Assembly (NCBI GenBank): GCA_018296165.2
Contig: JACKQL020000027.1
Span: 682,001 to 746,000 of the forward strand
DNA length: 64,000 bases
Source of the DNA: Termitomyces sp. T153
Lineage: Eukaryota; Basidiomycota; Agaricomycetes; Agaricales; Lyophyllaceae
Reading direction: 5' to 3'
Shown: in pieces, positions 55,048 to 64,000 of the stretch
Layout: each line of letters starts with the position of its first letter
Position numbering within the stretch: the stretch's first letter is position 1
Made by a program: the position numbers and the translations under genes
Notes under the pieces: generated by a model
What the model was told of the DNA's origin: nothing
Databases searched by the model: none
Seen by the model: only the letters and a program-made list of their open reading frames with translations

Positions 55048-58000
55048 TTGACTGTTAAATTGCTTAACAATGGATGTTTCAGGCAACCACCTACTACTCC
55101 TGAAAGCCAAAGGCAACAAGCTAGGATTCAGAGGAGACTTGAACAGTTACAAATGACAGATCCTGATAATCATCGTGCAAATAGAAACAATAGATCTTTG
55201 GAACAGATCAATACTGTGGTTGTCCCACCACTTCAATTGGGGCCTGGGGGTATGGGAACTGGGGGTATTAATCAATCTATGGGAACTGGGGGTATGGGAA
55301 CTGGGGGTTTGAGACTTGATCACCAATCTATAGCCACCACTTCTGGCTCTTCAGGAAGATCTATTAGGCAGCCAGCAGCTGCTGATAATCCATTTTCTAT
55401 AGTGATTCCTGAAACTGTTTTGCCTGAAGGGTGGGATGCTCTTTTACAGAATCCTATCCCTAGAATGGTGCCACCTCCACCTGCTCCTATACAGAGAAGA
55501 GGCAATAGACTCAATCAGTCTGCTGTTGCTCAAGCTGCTATGGTCATTCCAGAAACAGTTTTGCCAGAAGGTTGGGATGCTCCTTTGCAGAATCCCTTAC
55601 CTAGATTGGTGCCTTTTCTACCTGCTCCTGCACTGAGGAGAGTGAGACCAGATGCTCATAGAGAAGTAATGGCAGACCACCAAATTCAACAACAGCATGC
55701 ACTAGCAGTATTGCAGGAGCAGCAAAGGCTGAGACATATTGCTATGGTTGAAGAGCAGGAGAGGCAACAACAAGCTTTGGCCATCTTGCATCAGGCAAGG
55801 CTGAGGGAGGAGGAAAGATTGAGGCAACAGGAACAAGAAGTCAGTCAAATACTTCTTTGAAATGCTACTTTAACTAACAAAGTTCAATAGCATATTGATC
55901 TAAATCCTGAACATAGGCCTTTGAATGCAGCTATGGCTCAAAGGATCTTTCACGGCTGGCAACAGCAACATGAAGCTGATCTGGAAGAGGATTTCAATGA
56001 TTTAGGTCCTCAGAATGATATACCTTCTGAGGATGACTTGGAATATGTTGATCCTGCTGGACATCAACCAGCAGAGCAAATGGATCCTCCCCTTGATGTG
56101 CCATTGGGTCCTTAGGATGACATACCTTCTGATGATGACTTGGAATATGTTGATCCTACCAGACATCAACCAGCAGAGCAAATGGATCCTCCCCTTGATG
56201 TGCCATTGGGTCCTCAGGATGACATCCCTTCTGATGATGACTTGGAATATGTTGATCCTGTTCAACAGAGACCTGCAGAAGACTTGGACCCTGCTCCACC
56301 CAACCATCCAGGAGGACTACAAAATCCTGCTGAACAGCCTCCCCTTGAGCTTCCTATTCCACCACAGCTTGGTCCTATTCAGCCTGTTCCAAGAGGAAGG
56401 CAACCTTACTTGATTGAATACCCTCCACACTATCTTGGTCCTATGACTGTCATATGTCCACACTGCCAAGCTTTACAGTTTGATGCTGAAAAGCTCACCA
56501 AGTCTACTAGAAACAGCCCAAAGTTTGGCATGTGCTGCTTACAAGGCCAAGTAAATTTGCCCAGGCTTCGAGATGCTCCAGCAGATTTACTGAACCTGCT
56601 CCATGGGCATCATCCTCTCTCTAACACCTTTAAAACATCAATTTGTCAATACAATGCAGCCTTTGCATTCACATCTTTGGGAGTCAAAATTGACCATGCT
56701 ATTACCAATGCACCTGGACCATACAGCTTTAGGATCAATGGAGAACTACATCATTTGACAGGTGCCTTGCTTCCTATTGAAGGCAATCTGCCTGTATATG
56801 CACAGCTCTACTTTTATGATCACAATCAGCAATTGGCTTTTCGTCAACAGAACAATCCCAGGCTTGATCCTCAGATAATGGCCTCTTTGCAGGATATGCT
56901 TGCTAGAGTCAATCCCTTCATTGGCTTATACAAGCAGGCCAAGCAGATCATGGGAGAAGTTCCAGAAGGCCAACCACAAAGGCTTTCTGTCAAGCTTACA
57001 GCTGATTTTGGAGATCCTCGATGCTATAATGATAATGAACAGGAGGGAGTTGCAGCTGTAATTCCAGGAGATGGCTCAGAAGAGTGATCAAATGATTGTG
57101 ATATAGTCTTGCACTTGCATGGAGGTCAATTGAAGCAGATCAGTCACTTGCATCCATACTACACTCCATTGCATTATACCATCATCTTTCCCACTGGACA
57201 GCCTAGATTTCACACCAACATTTGCTCTCATTTTGGACCACAGAATCAACAAAGATCAGCAAAGGTCACCCAAACAGCATATTATGCATACAGGCTGCAG
57301 CAAAGGACTTTGGAATTCAATGCACCATTACTCTGGAGTGGGAGGCTATTTCAACAATATGTTGTAGATGCATGGGCTTCCACTGAACAAAACAAGTTGA
57401 ATTGGATTTGACACAATCAGAAGAAGATCAGAGCTGAAGTTTATTAGGGAGTAGTGGATGCTGCTGCTGGAGATGAACAAGTCACTCCACAAAGCCGACA
57501 TGTTATCCTCCCATCCTCACATACTGGAAGTGATTGACAGATGCAGCAATTATTCCAGGACTCTATGGCTATCTGCAGGAATTTTGGAAAACCTGATCTC
57601 TTCTTGACTATGACTGCCAATCCAAAGTGGTCAGAAATTGAAGAAGCTCTCTTGAAGGAACCTGCAGTCAATGGGAAGAAGCAAACAGCTGCTGATTGAC
57701 CTGATATTGTTGCCAGAGTTTTTGAACTCAAGAAAAATGCTGTAGTAAAGGAGATCAAGGAAGGTCTCTTTGGCAGCTGTGTGGCTTATGTTCATACCAT
57801 TGAATTCTAAAAGAGAGGACTTCCACATATGCACATCTTGATCTTTTTCCATCGCCATCACAGGATCAAGGATGCACCTGATGTGGATTCCATTGTCTCT
57901 GCTCAGATTCCAGATCCAGTCACTCAGCCTCAATTGTATCAGGTATTGGCTTTGTTTGAATCCTGAATTCAGTTACTTATCTTTGTTGTTAGGTTGTTAC

Positions 58001-59190
58001 TGCCAACATGGTCCATGGTCCATGTGGAGCTGCCAAACCCAATGCTAAGTGCATGGTAGATGGCAAATGTTCCAAGAAATACCCAAAGGAATTCCAAGAG
58101 GCTACTCAGCATGGAGATAATGGCTATCCTCAATATGCCAGGCCTGACAATGGCCGCTTCTTTAAAAAGAATGGTCATCGTTATGACAATCGAGATGTTG
58201 TGCCATATAACCCTTATCTCTCAGCCAAGTACAAATGTCACATCAATGTGGAGGTCTGTGCTTCAGTGGAAGCCATCAAGTACATTCACAAGTACATCTA
58301 CAAAGGTCATGATAGGACAACTTTGGAGATTGCTGGAGAGCAGATGGACCAAAGGGATGAAATCAAGGAACACTTGGATGCCAGATACATCTCTGCACCT
58401 GAGGCTTGCTGGCACATCTTTGAATTCAACATGCATGGAGAACATCCCCCTGTATATCAATTACCTGTGCATTTGGAGGGCCAACATGAAGTCTACTTTC
58501 AGGATAATGAACCTTTGGAGATGGTAGCTGCTAGGCCTAATGCAAACAAGACTGCGCTCACTGCTTGGTTTGAAGCCAATGCCAGATTCCCTAATAACAA
58601 CACCACTTATCAGAGCTTTCCAACCAAGTTTGTCTATGAAGCTTCCAAAAGGACCTGGAAGGAGAGGCAGAGAGGAACAGCTATTGGGAGGATGTACTTT
58701 GCTTCACCTCAACAGGGAGAAAGGTTCTACCTTAGGATGCTCCTGACAGTTGTGACCAATGCAACATCATGGGCTGATCTCAGGACAGTCAATGGCCACA
58801 CTTATCCTACTTACAAGGAGGCATGCAAGGCTCTTGGTCTTCTAGAAGATGATGCAGAATGGAGGCAATGTCTTGCTGAAGCTGCTCCAATCCAATCAGG
58901 ATCAGCTCTCAGACAGCTCTTTTGCACTATCCTATTCCACTGTGCTCCTACCACTCCAGAGGCTCTATGAGATGAATTCAAGCACTCCATTTGTGATGAT
59001 CTTCAACACAGATTGGAGAATATCAGGCAGTACAGGGACAGAGTCTTTACTGATGAAGATGTCTATGACTATGGCCTTCATCTGATCAATGACAATCTGA
59101 AGAATTTTGGCAAGACTCTTCAAGACTTTCCCAAGATGCCAGAACCCCAACAAGTTTGGAATGTGATTCTAGGCAAGTTGGACATTGTAT
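55048..59190 (+). pseudogene. Helitron Rep part (HUH and two-tyrosine motifs) with repeat-rich N-terminus
   Basis: One frame runs from 55048 to 57942, then a 50-nt phase-0 GT..AG intron (57943-57992), and resumes at 57993. The N-terminus has two copies of VIPETVLPEGWDA, a Gln/Glu-rich helical stretch and three 34-residue acidic repeats. A cysteine-containing region follows at about 56445-56545, then the Helitron-like N domain (LHGGQLKQISHLHPYYTPLH). The HUH motif reads GLPHMHILIF (about 57820-57845). The two-tyrosine motif reads AIKYIHKYIYKGHD (about 58275-58310). Rep enzymes nick and join DNA in rolling-circle transposition. At least nine in-frame stops are present, nearly all explained by CAG/CAA to TAG/TAA or CGA to TGA (for example 55858, 55888, 56113, 57085, 57409, 58968). 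Confidence 0.88.
56011..56270 (+). repeat. Three 102-bp coding repeats in the Helitron N-terminus
   Basis: The sequence GATGACTTGGAATATGTTGA occurs at 56032, 56134 and 56236, exactly 102 bp apart. It encodes a 34-residue acidic unit containing DDLEYVDP and PAEQMDPPLDVPLGP. The first two units are nearly identical; the third diverges at its end. A CAG-to-TAG change in the first unit makes the stop at 56113. Confidence 0.9.
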
Positions 59191-59216
59191 AAAGAGTTGA
59201 CATTGATACTGATTAA

Positions 59217-60700
59217 ATGATTTCAGGAAATAGGCTTTTGCAAGAAGAAATAGATTATGATGTTGAAGAGTTGAAGAGAAGGGTGGATGAAAACAAGGCC
59301 AGGTTTAATGGTGAACAACTGGGGGCCTTCAATGAAGTTATGGACTCTGTGGACAACAACTTGGGCAAGATGATATTCATTCACAGTACAGGTGGATGTG
59401 GCAAAACATTTGTCTGCAACACTTTGGCTTCTGCTGTTTGGTCCAATGGAGATGTGGCATTATGTGTAGCATCATCTGGGATTGCTGCCTTATTGCTGGA
59501 GGGTGGTAGAACTGCACATTCAAGGTTCAAAATCCCCATTCCTGCTCTGGATACATCCATTGCCAATATCAAAAGAGGAACTCAGTTGTCTCAACTCTTA
59601 CTCCATACCAAAGTTGTCATCTGGGATGAAGTCCCAATGCAACACAAAAATGCTATTGACTCTGTGGATCGAGGGTTCAGAGACATCCTGGAGAAGGATG
59701 TTCCTTTTGGTGGAGTGACTGTAGTGTTTGGAGGAGATTTTAGGCAAACTCTCCCAGTTATCCAACGAGGACTCAGGCAGCAGATGATTGCTGCTTCACT
59801 CAAAAGGGGAAGACTTTGGGATCAGATTCAAGTCCACTACTTGGTTCAAAACATGAGATTGGATCAGACTCCTGATAACATTGCTCATGCAGCTTGGTTA
59901 TTGGATGTTAGTGCTGGAAAAAACCTTGGGCCTGGAGAAACAGTACAACTTCCAGAAACCATGATCTGTGATGACAATTCTGTCACTGGATTGATCTCTT
60001 CCACTTATCCTCATATTGATCACCATCAAGATGATCAGTATTATTTGGACTGTACCATCCTTTCTGGCAAGAACTCTGATGTAGAGGATATCAACTCTGA
60101 AGTTCTGCAGAGATGTCCAGGAGAAGAGAAAATCTTGCAGAGTGCAGACTCTGTCATATCTGATGATGGAAATCCTAATGGCCTTGCATTGTATCCAATG
60201 GAATACCTCAACTCTCTCAGAGCCAGCAGTTTGCCTTTGGCTAAATTGGCTTTGAAGATTGGTGTTTCTGTCATGCTGCTCAGGAATCTGGATACAACCA
60301 AAGGACTTTGCAATGAGACAAGAATGATTGTCACTCACATCAGCACCAGAGTTCTCAGATGAGAATCATCAGTGGAGATGCCAAGTTTGCAGGATCAATT
60401 GTTTTGATTCCAAGAATCAACATGGATGTGTCTGAAGAAGATTTGCCAATTCCATTGCACAGGAGACAATTCCCAGTTCAATTGGCCTTTGCTATGACTA
60501 TCAACAAGTCTCAGGGTCAATCAGTCAAGCATGTTGGATTGGACCTTCGACCAGGAGTTTTTTCGCATGGCCAACTTTATGTTGCACTCTCACAGTGCAC
60601 ATTAGGAGATTGTATCAAAGTCATCTTGGACCCAGAAAATACATCAAGAAAGACTGCAAATATTGTCTATCAGGAAATCTTGAATGGTTTACAAATGTAA
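59217..60700 (+). pseudogene. Helitron PIF1-type helicase
   Basis: Open from 59217 to 60362, then shifted by one base and continuing at 60359-60700. It is in the same frame as the Rep part, separated by two stops or a short intron at about 59187-59226. Motifs in order: Walker A STGGCGKTFVCNT (about 59390), a motif with ASSGIAALLLEGGRTAHS, Walker B VIWDEVPM, GGDFRQTLPVI, and the C-terminal [12 protein letters not shown], with [12 protein letters not shown] in place of the usual ...VALSR. PIF1 helicases unwind DNA 5' to 3' and are fused to Rep in Helitrons. This is the best-preserved gene in the repeat block, with a single frameshift. Confidence 0.92.
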
Positions 60701-60905
60701 GTGTGAGTTTTGTTGGATTCAAGCAAGAAATTGCTAACTTTTATGAACTTCAGCACCTAATGTCTATAGCTGGACTATGTAGTATAGATATTCTTAATGG
60801 TTTACAAATGTAAGTGTGACAGTTTAAATAATTGGTTGGTTAGTACTAACTTTTATAATTTAATTTTCAGCATCTCTAATATATACCAGTGGACATTGTA
60901 GTATT
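60683..60905 (+). repeat. Duplicated segment after the Helitron helicase
   Basis: AATGGTTTACAAATGTAAGT occurs at about 60684 and again at about 60798. Both are followed by related sequence (CTAACTTTTAT, TTCAGCA, GGACTATGTAGT or GGACATTGTAGT), so roughly 113 bp is duplicated in tandem. The second copy is more diverged and has a short insert. It lies at the 3' end of the coding region. Confidence 0.6.
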
Positions 60906-61004
60906 TTGTTAATAATGTAATATAGATACATGATTGGTTTATAGATGAAATCTCAGTGTATTGAATTGTAAGAGAAAAGCAACACTTGGTCAACAAAATA
61001 CAAA

Positions 61005-61277
61005 GACCTAACCGAATGAAGTGAGGTTGGGTCTGGGATGAAGCACTGAGTTAGAAATACAAGGACCTAACCGAACGAAGTGAGGTTGGGTCTGGGACTT
61101 AGCATTGAGTTAGAAATACAAGGACCTAACCGAATGAAGTGAGGTTGGGTCTGGGATGAAGCACTGAGTTAGAAATACAAAGACTTAACCAAACGAAGTG
61201 AGGTTGGGTCTGGGATGAAGCATTGAGTAGAATATCAAGGACCTAACCTCACTTTGTTCAGTTAGGTCTGGGATGAA
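61005..61277 (+). repeat. 59-bp tandem repeat with internal palindrome
   Basis: Four full units start at 61005, 61064, 61123 and 61182 (59 bp each; the last is 58), followed by a partial fifth at 61240. Each begins GACCTAACC and contains GGTTGGGTC about 20 bp later, so it can form a 9-bp stem. The fifth unit has the arm flipped into ACCTAACCTCAC...GTTAGGT. It sits about 300 bp after the Helitron coding end. Helitrons have 3' hairpins, but no clear CTRR end was found here. Confidence 0.85.
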
Positions 61278-61854
61278 GCAAGAGCTACAGGCCCGTGCCA
61301 AAGATTGTATTCATCCTTAAAAGGCAATTCTTATATCAGGATTGGTCAGCATTAGTCAGGCTTATCCCAGCACCATCTAAACTTGTTGCATATAATAAGC
61401 ATGCAGCTACTTTCCCACATCCATTGTCCTATATATTATAAATACTGTATAGTTGTTTTTGATGCTTTTGGAGCATCTGAAGCATCACACCTGGCCTAGG
61501 GAGTTTTTCAAACTTGTTTTCTTTAGATCTCCCTCTTCCAGATGAGTAGTTATGTCTGTAGACACTGTACAGTACTGAATAGACTTTGGATCTCCCTCTG
61601 CCCCTTGTGTGATTAAGCCATAGCCTCTAGAAGTTGCCCTTACAAAGAGTGGAGGGCAAAGGTTTTAATTTTGTATTAAAAGCTCTAAAGGAGTTCCAGC
61701 ATATAGCCAACTTCTAAATTAATATTTCTATTAAAATTCTCTAATGTCACATATATTTATTATTTCCCCACTACTCATTATTTCTGATGAATCTTGTGTG
61801 AAATTTATATCTTTATTCATTTTATATTAAGATTCATGCATTTCCCATAAGAGT
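61278..61854. other. Non-coding AT-rich stretch
   Basis: I see no gene here. The composition becomes strongly AT-rich from about 61680 onward, in step with the organelle-like block to the right. Confidence 0.4.
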
Positions 61855-62265
61855 TTGAAGAAGGTTTAACTTCTTCAAATCCTTCTTTTCAAATATAAAT
61901 TCTCTCATACATAGCTTCATTAGGACCTTTTTTATTATGGATTGTAGTTACTAAATTGATTTTAAGAGCTTCTCTAAAGATATTTACTTCTTTCTTATTA
62001 TAACTATCAGTACATGAAGTTACACCACCAGTTTTTACTCATGGTTTATTATCCATTATTCACAAAGCTAAACTTCTAGGTGTTAAATGATTGGCAATGT
62101 CAACTTTTTTACATTTTGCATTTAAAAATAAATCTGTCATAGGTTTTAGTTATTCAGTTGCTTTAGTTCTAAGATATAAATGACCTGATACTTTAAATGT
62201 TCTCTTGAATAATCTTTTGAACTTGTTAAAAGCAATTCTCCCTCCTTTTTGAGCCAAACTGTGCA
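61855..62265 (-). pseudogene. LAGLIDADG homing endonuclease fragment, mitochondrial type
   Basis: On the minus strand the sequence reads FKRTFKVSGHLYLRTKATE, HLTPRSLALWIMDNKP and then, after a TGA, VKTGGVTSCTDSYNKKEVN and NKKGPNEAMYERIYI. This is the second half of a LAGLIDADG protein, where LTPRALAYWIMDDG...CTDSY...RIYI is characteristic. The TGA sits where Trp fits, consistent with the mitochondrial code. A stop (TAA) follows ATE. The fragment is most simply mitochondrial intron or plasmid DNA inserted in the nucleus. Such endonucleases cut DNA to spread introns. This copy is broken. Confidence 0.6.
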
Positions 62266-62643
62266 AATAATTCATGTATTTTGTATTCTTTTTTTTTTTT
62301 TGCTAGATTGTCCACTTTTTCTAATCTGACCATATTAATAAAACTCCAATTAAAATATCTTTGTTGCAGGTACAGTGATGAAAGTGCCACATTTACTTCT
62401 CTATCTCAGAGCTCAAATATGTAGTATTATTATTTTCATTGTTCTGAATTCTATGGTTTCTGTTCTGAACTATGAATATCCAGGTATGTATTATTATACC
62501 TCCATATAAATACATCTATTCTGAACTCATGGACATCCAGACATTCTGATCTCCTTGCTGCTGAGTCATTGTGACTAATACTTTCAGTCTCTTGCTCATC
62601 TGTTCTTGGTCTGTCACCTCTGCATATTGTTAGAAATGAAAAG

Positions 62644-62721
62644 TGACCATACCAGGAATTGAACCTGGGACCTCTTGGATATGTACTCCATATGATGCTC
62701 TAACCACTGAGCTACATGGTC
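62644..62721 (-). tRNA. tRNA-like gene or pseudogene, isotype unresolved
   Basis: On the minus strand from 62721 the acceptor stem GACCATG/TATGGTC (one G-T), D arm GCTC/GAGC with AGTGGTTA loop, and T arm CCAGG/CCTGG with TTCAATT loop are all well formed, with A as discriminator. The 27 nt between the D arm and the T arm do not form a standard anticodon arm. The best hairpin, TGGA/TCCA with loop GTACATA, would need five extra bases after the D arm and gives anticodon ACA. It is either a tRNA with an unusual small intron, a pseudogene, or the head of a tRNA-derived repeat. Confidence 0.5.
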
Positions 62722-63000
62722 TAGTTACACAGGGAGCTAGGAAGTTACATATAAGTACCTTCTAAGCATGAGATGATTCTACCACTGTAATGATTGGCTC
62801 ACTGCAGAGACTGTACTAAACAGTGTTTGTGTAAAAATCAGAAATCTAAGCTGTCAGATGACTTGACCTGTCATTATCTAACACATATAACTTGCTGCAA
62901 CAGGTTATGGACCCTGACCCACAGATTCATATACTGAAAATTGATTTATTTAAACTTTGCTCTGTTTCCAAACATTGCAGCAAAATATTCCAGATAAAGT

Positions 63001-63363
63001 TTACTTCTTGTAATTGCACACTCTTCTCTCCATAATTGTAAATCTTGACATCGACATTTGTAATGGATGACAACATGCAAGCTGCTCAATCACCCCATGT
63101 CCAAGATTGGCACAATCAAGTATATGGAATGGTAAAAGTCCATGTTTAAATGTTTCATGCTGGTTAGAGAAGCATGAATCATAAACAGGGAGGAGGTTTC
63201 CCCTATGCTTGAACCTATTAACCCTGCCTCTTTCATCATCTGGAGCTCCTACCAACTCCAAAGTGATTGTGCAGCTGGCAAAATCTGTCAACTGCTCAAC
63301 AAAGGCAAAAAAATACATGTAGTAATCATCATATCCACAATAAACTAGTGCTAATGTGGGCAA
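63001..63363 (-). CDS. Unknown 120-codon ORF
   Basis: This open minus-strand frame starts at a Met at 63363 and has no internal stop, unlike nearly everything around it. The product has mixed polar/hydrophobic composition with several Cys (YCGYDDYYMYFFAFVEQLTD, PFHILDCANLGHGVIEQL, CCHPLQMSMS). I recognise no domain. It could be a fragment of a repeat-borne gene, because it sits next to a Copia gag. It could also be a real small gene. Confidence 0.3.
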   Translation of the reverse strand: MPTLALVYCGYDDYYMYFFAFVEQLTDFASCTITLELVGAPDDERGRVNRFKHRGNLLPVYDSCFSNQHETFKHGLLPFHILDCANLGHGVIEQLACCHPLQMSMSRFTIMERRVCNYKK

Positions 63364-63433
63364 AACTTTAAAAAGTACACTTGAATCAACTTCTAATACT
63401 CATTTCAATTCTATGAGTATTTTTTCACAGTTT

Positions 63434-64000
63434 GGCTATGTGATGAGAAAACTTTGACACAACTTTGTACATGTATTGATAGTGCCATGCAGCATATCAG
63501 ATCTCTTTGTCCACTTCCAGTTAACAACTCTGATGGAACTGTTATAATATACACCCTGAAAATGCTCAATGATGAACTCTGTACCATGGCTATGCTTTAT
63601 GCTCCTCCTTGAAAGGATCATGGATCTTTTGTCTCTTCAGTACTAATGCTCAATAACCTTGCTAAGGAAGCTTTTTGCACCAGGAAAACCCAATGTATTT
63701 TTGCACTAAGGAGATCCAATGTACAGTTGAGAAAGAAGCTGCTGCTGTTGCCACTGCCATTGCTGCAACTAGCTGCCATTCAAGCATTGTGTGCTACCTC
63801 TGTAAAAAAGAACACAAGATAACAGATTGCCCTCACCTCACTGCTGAACAGCTACACATTGGCAAGAATGATTTATTGAAATTAAAAAATAGAGAAAACT
63901 TAGGAGCCAAGGCCAATGCAGGAAAGGCAGCTGAATTTTCAAAAGTAGAAGAAGAATGTGACAGCCCTGCAGTTAAGGCCAAAGCAGCTGTTTATTGCTC
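63434..64000 (+). pseudogene. Copia-4 gag (runs off the right edge)
   Basis: Plus-strand Copia-type gag. The capsid region includes DSAMQHIRSLCPLPVNNSDG and YTLKMLNDELCTMAMLYAPP with a stop (TGA) at 63612. The frame then shifts to TVEKEAAAVATAIAATS. A zinc knuckle follows, CYLCKKEHKITDC (about 63800), and a Lys/Ala-rich tail (LGAKANAGKAAEFSKVEEEC) continues to the window end. The element's LTR and pol are not in the window. It is a different family from Copia-1 and Copia-3 by sequence. Confidence 0.65.

Noticed and set aside
56002..56307. Minus-strand repetitive 101-codon frame
   Set aside because: It is produced by the complement of the 102-bp Helitron coding repeats and has no independent support.
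61005..61277. CRISPR-like array
   Set aside because: The units are contiguous 59-bp tandem repeats without unique spacers, in a eukaryotic genome.
63436..63621. Minus-strand 61-codon open frame
   Set aside because: It is the shadow of the plus-strand Copia-4 gag, whose capsid motifs are on the other strand.

Overview
The window looks like a basidiomycete (Agaricomycete-type) nuclear genome. It starts in ordinary gene territory and then runs into a large block of nested, decayed transposons. The evidence is intron-dense genes with short GT..AG introns at the left end, followed by element families typical of mushroom genomes: a CACTA/Plavaka-like transposase, chromodomain Gypsy, Copia, a LINE with C-terminal RNase H, and a Helitron with a PIF1-type helicase. 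The left 6.4 kb contains many CpG dinucleotides. The repeat block is nearly free of them, and its coding frames are broken mostly by CAG/CAA-to-stop and CGA-to-stop changes, as expected from cytosine deamination or RIP-like mutation.

Layout. 1-1780: two tandem copies of a small BRI3-like membrane protein gene, the first broken, the second apparently intact with four exons. 2238-4512 (minus): an eleven-exon CorA-like metal transporter gene. 5363-6305: a frameshifted ArsB/NhaD-type permease pseudogene. 6750-6829 (minus): tRNA-Val(UAC) with a 6-nt intron. From about 7.0 kb the composition becomes AT-rich.

8.0-41.2 kb is one nested structure. A Copia element (Copia-1: 5' LTR 8010-8362, target duplication AAACC) was split in its gag gene by a 27.5-kb CACTA-like transposon (9107-36562: CACTG ends, long inverted repeats, target duplication CTC). 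That transposon carries a Plavaka/Tnp2-like transposase plus passenger-like fragments: a RING finger with coiled coil, a WD40 protein, a minus-strand coiled-coil gene and several unknown ORFs. A chromodomain Gypsy (Gypsy-1, 12615-22483, target duplication GTTCC) in turn interrupts the coiled-coil gene. The 3' half of Copia-1 (integrase C-terminus, RT, RNase H, 3' LTR and the second AAACC) now lies inverted at 38476-41205, together with an AT-rich piece whose best frame reads TGA as tryptophan.

41.2-54.8 kb: a minus-strand Gypsy-2 pol carrying a SINE-like insertion; a LINE whose two halves point in opposite directions; a Copia-3 element (49509-54084) whose insertion site in the LINE (duplication CCTCA / TGAGG) shows a 6.7-kb LTR-bounded inversion; and a Gypsy-3 remnant.

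55.0-60.8 kb: a Helitron with HUH and two-tyrosine Rep motifs and a PIF1-like helicase, decayed by stop codons and one frameshift. It is followed by a 59-bp tandem repeat, a mitochondrial-type LAGLIDADG endonuclease fragment, a tRNA-like sequence and the start of another Copia gag at the right edge.

No complete new system is evident. The most notable structures are the giant cargo-bearing CACTA-like element and two inversions that can be read from displaced target-site duplications.
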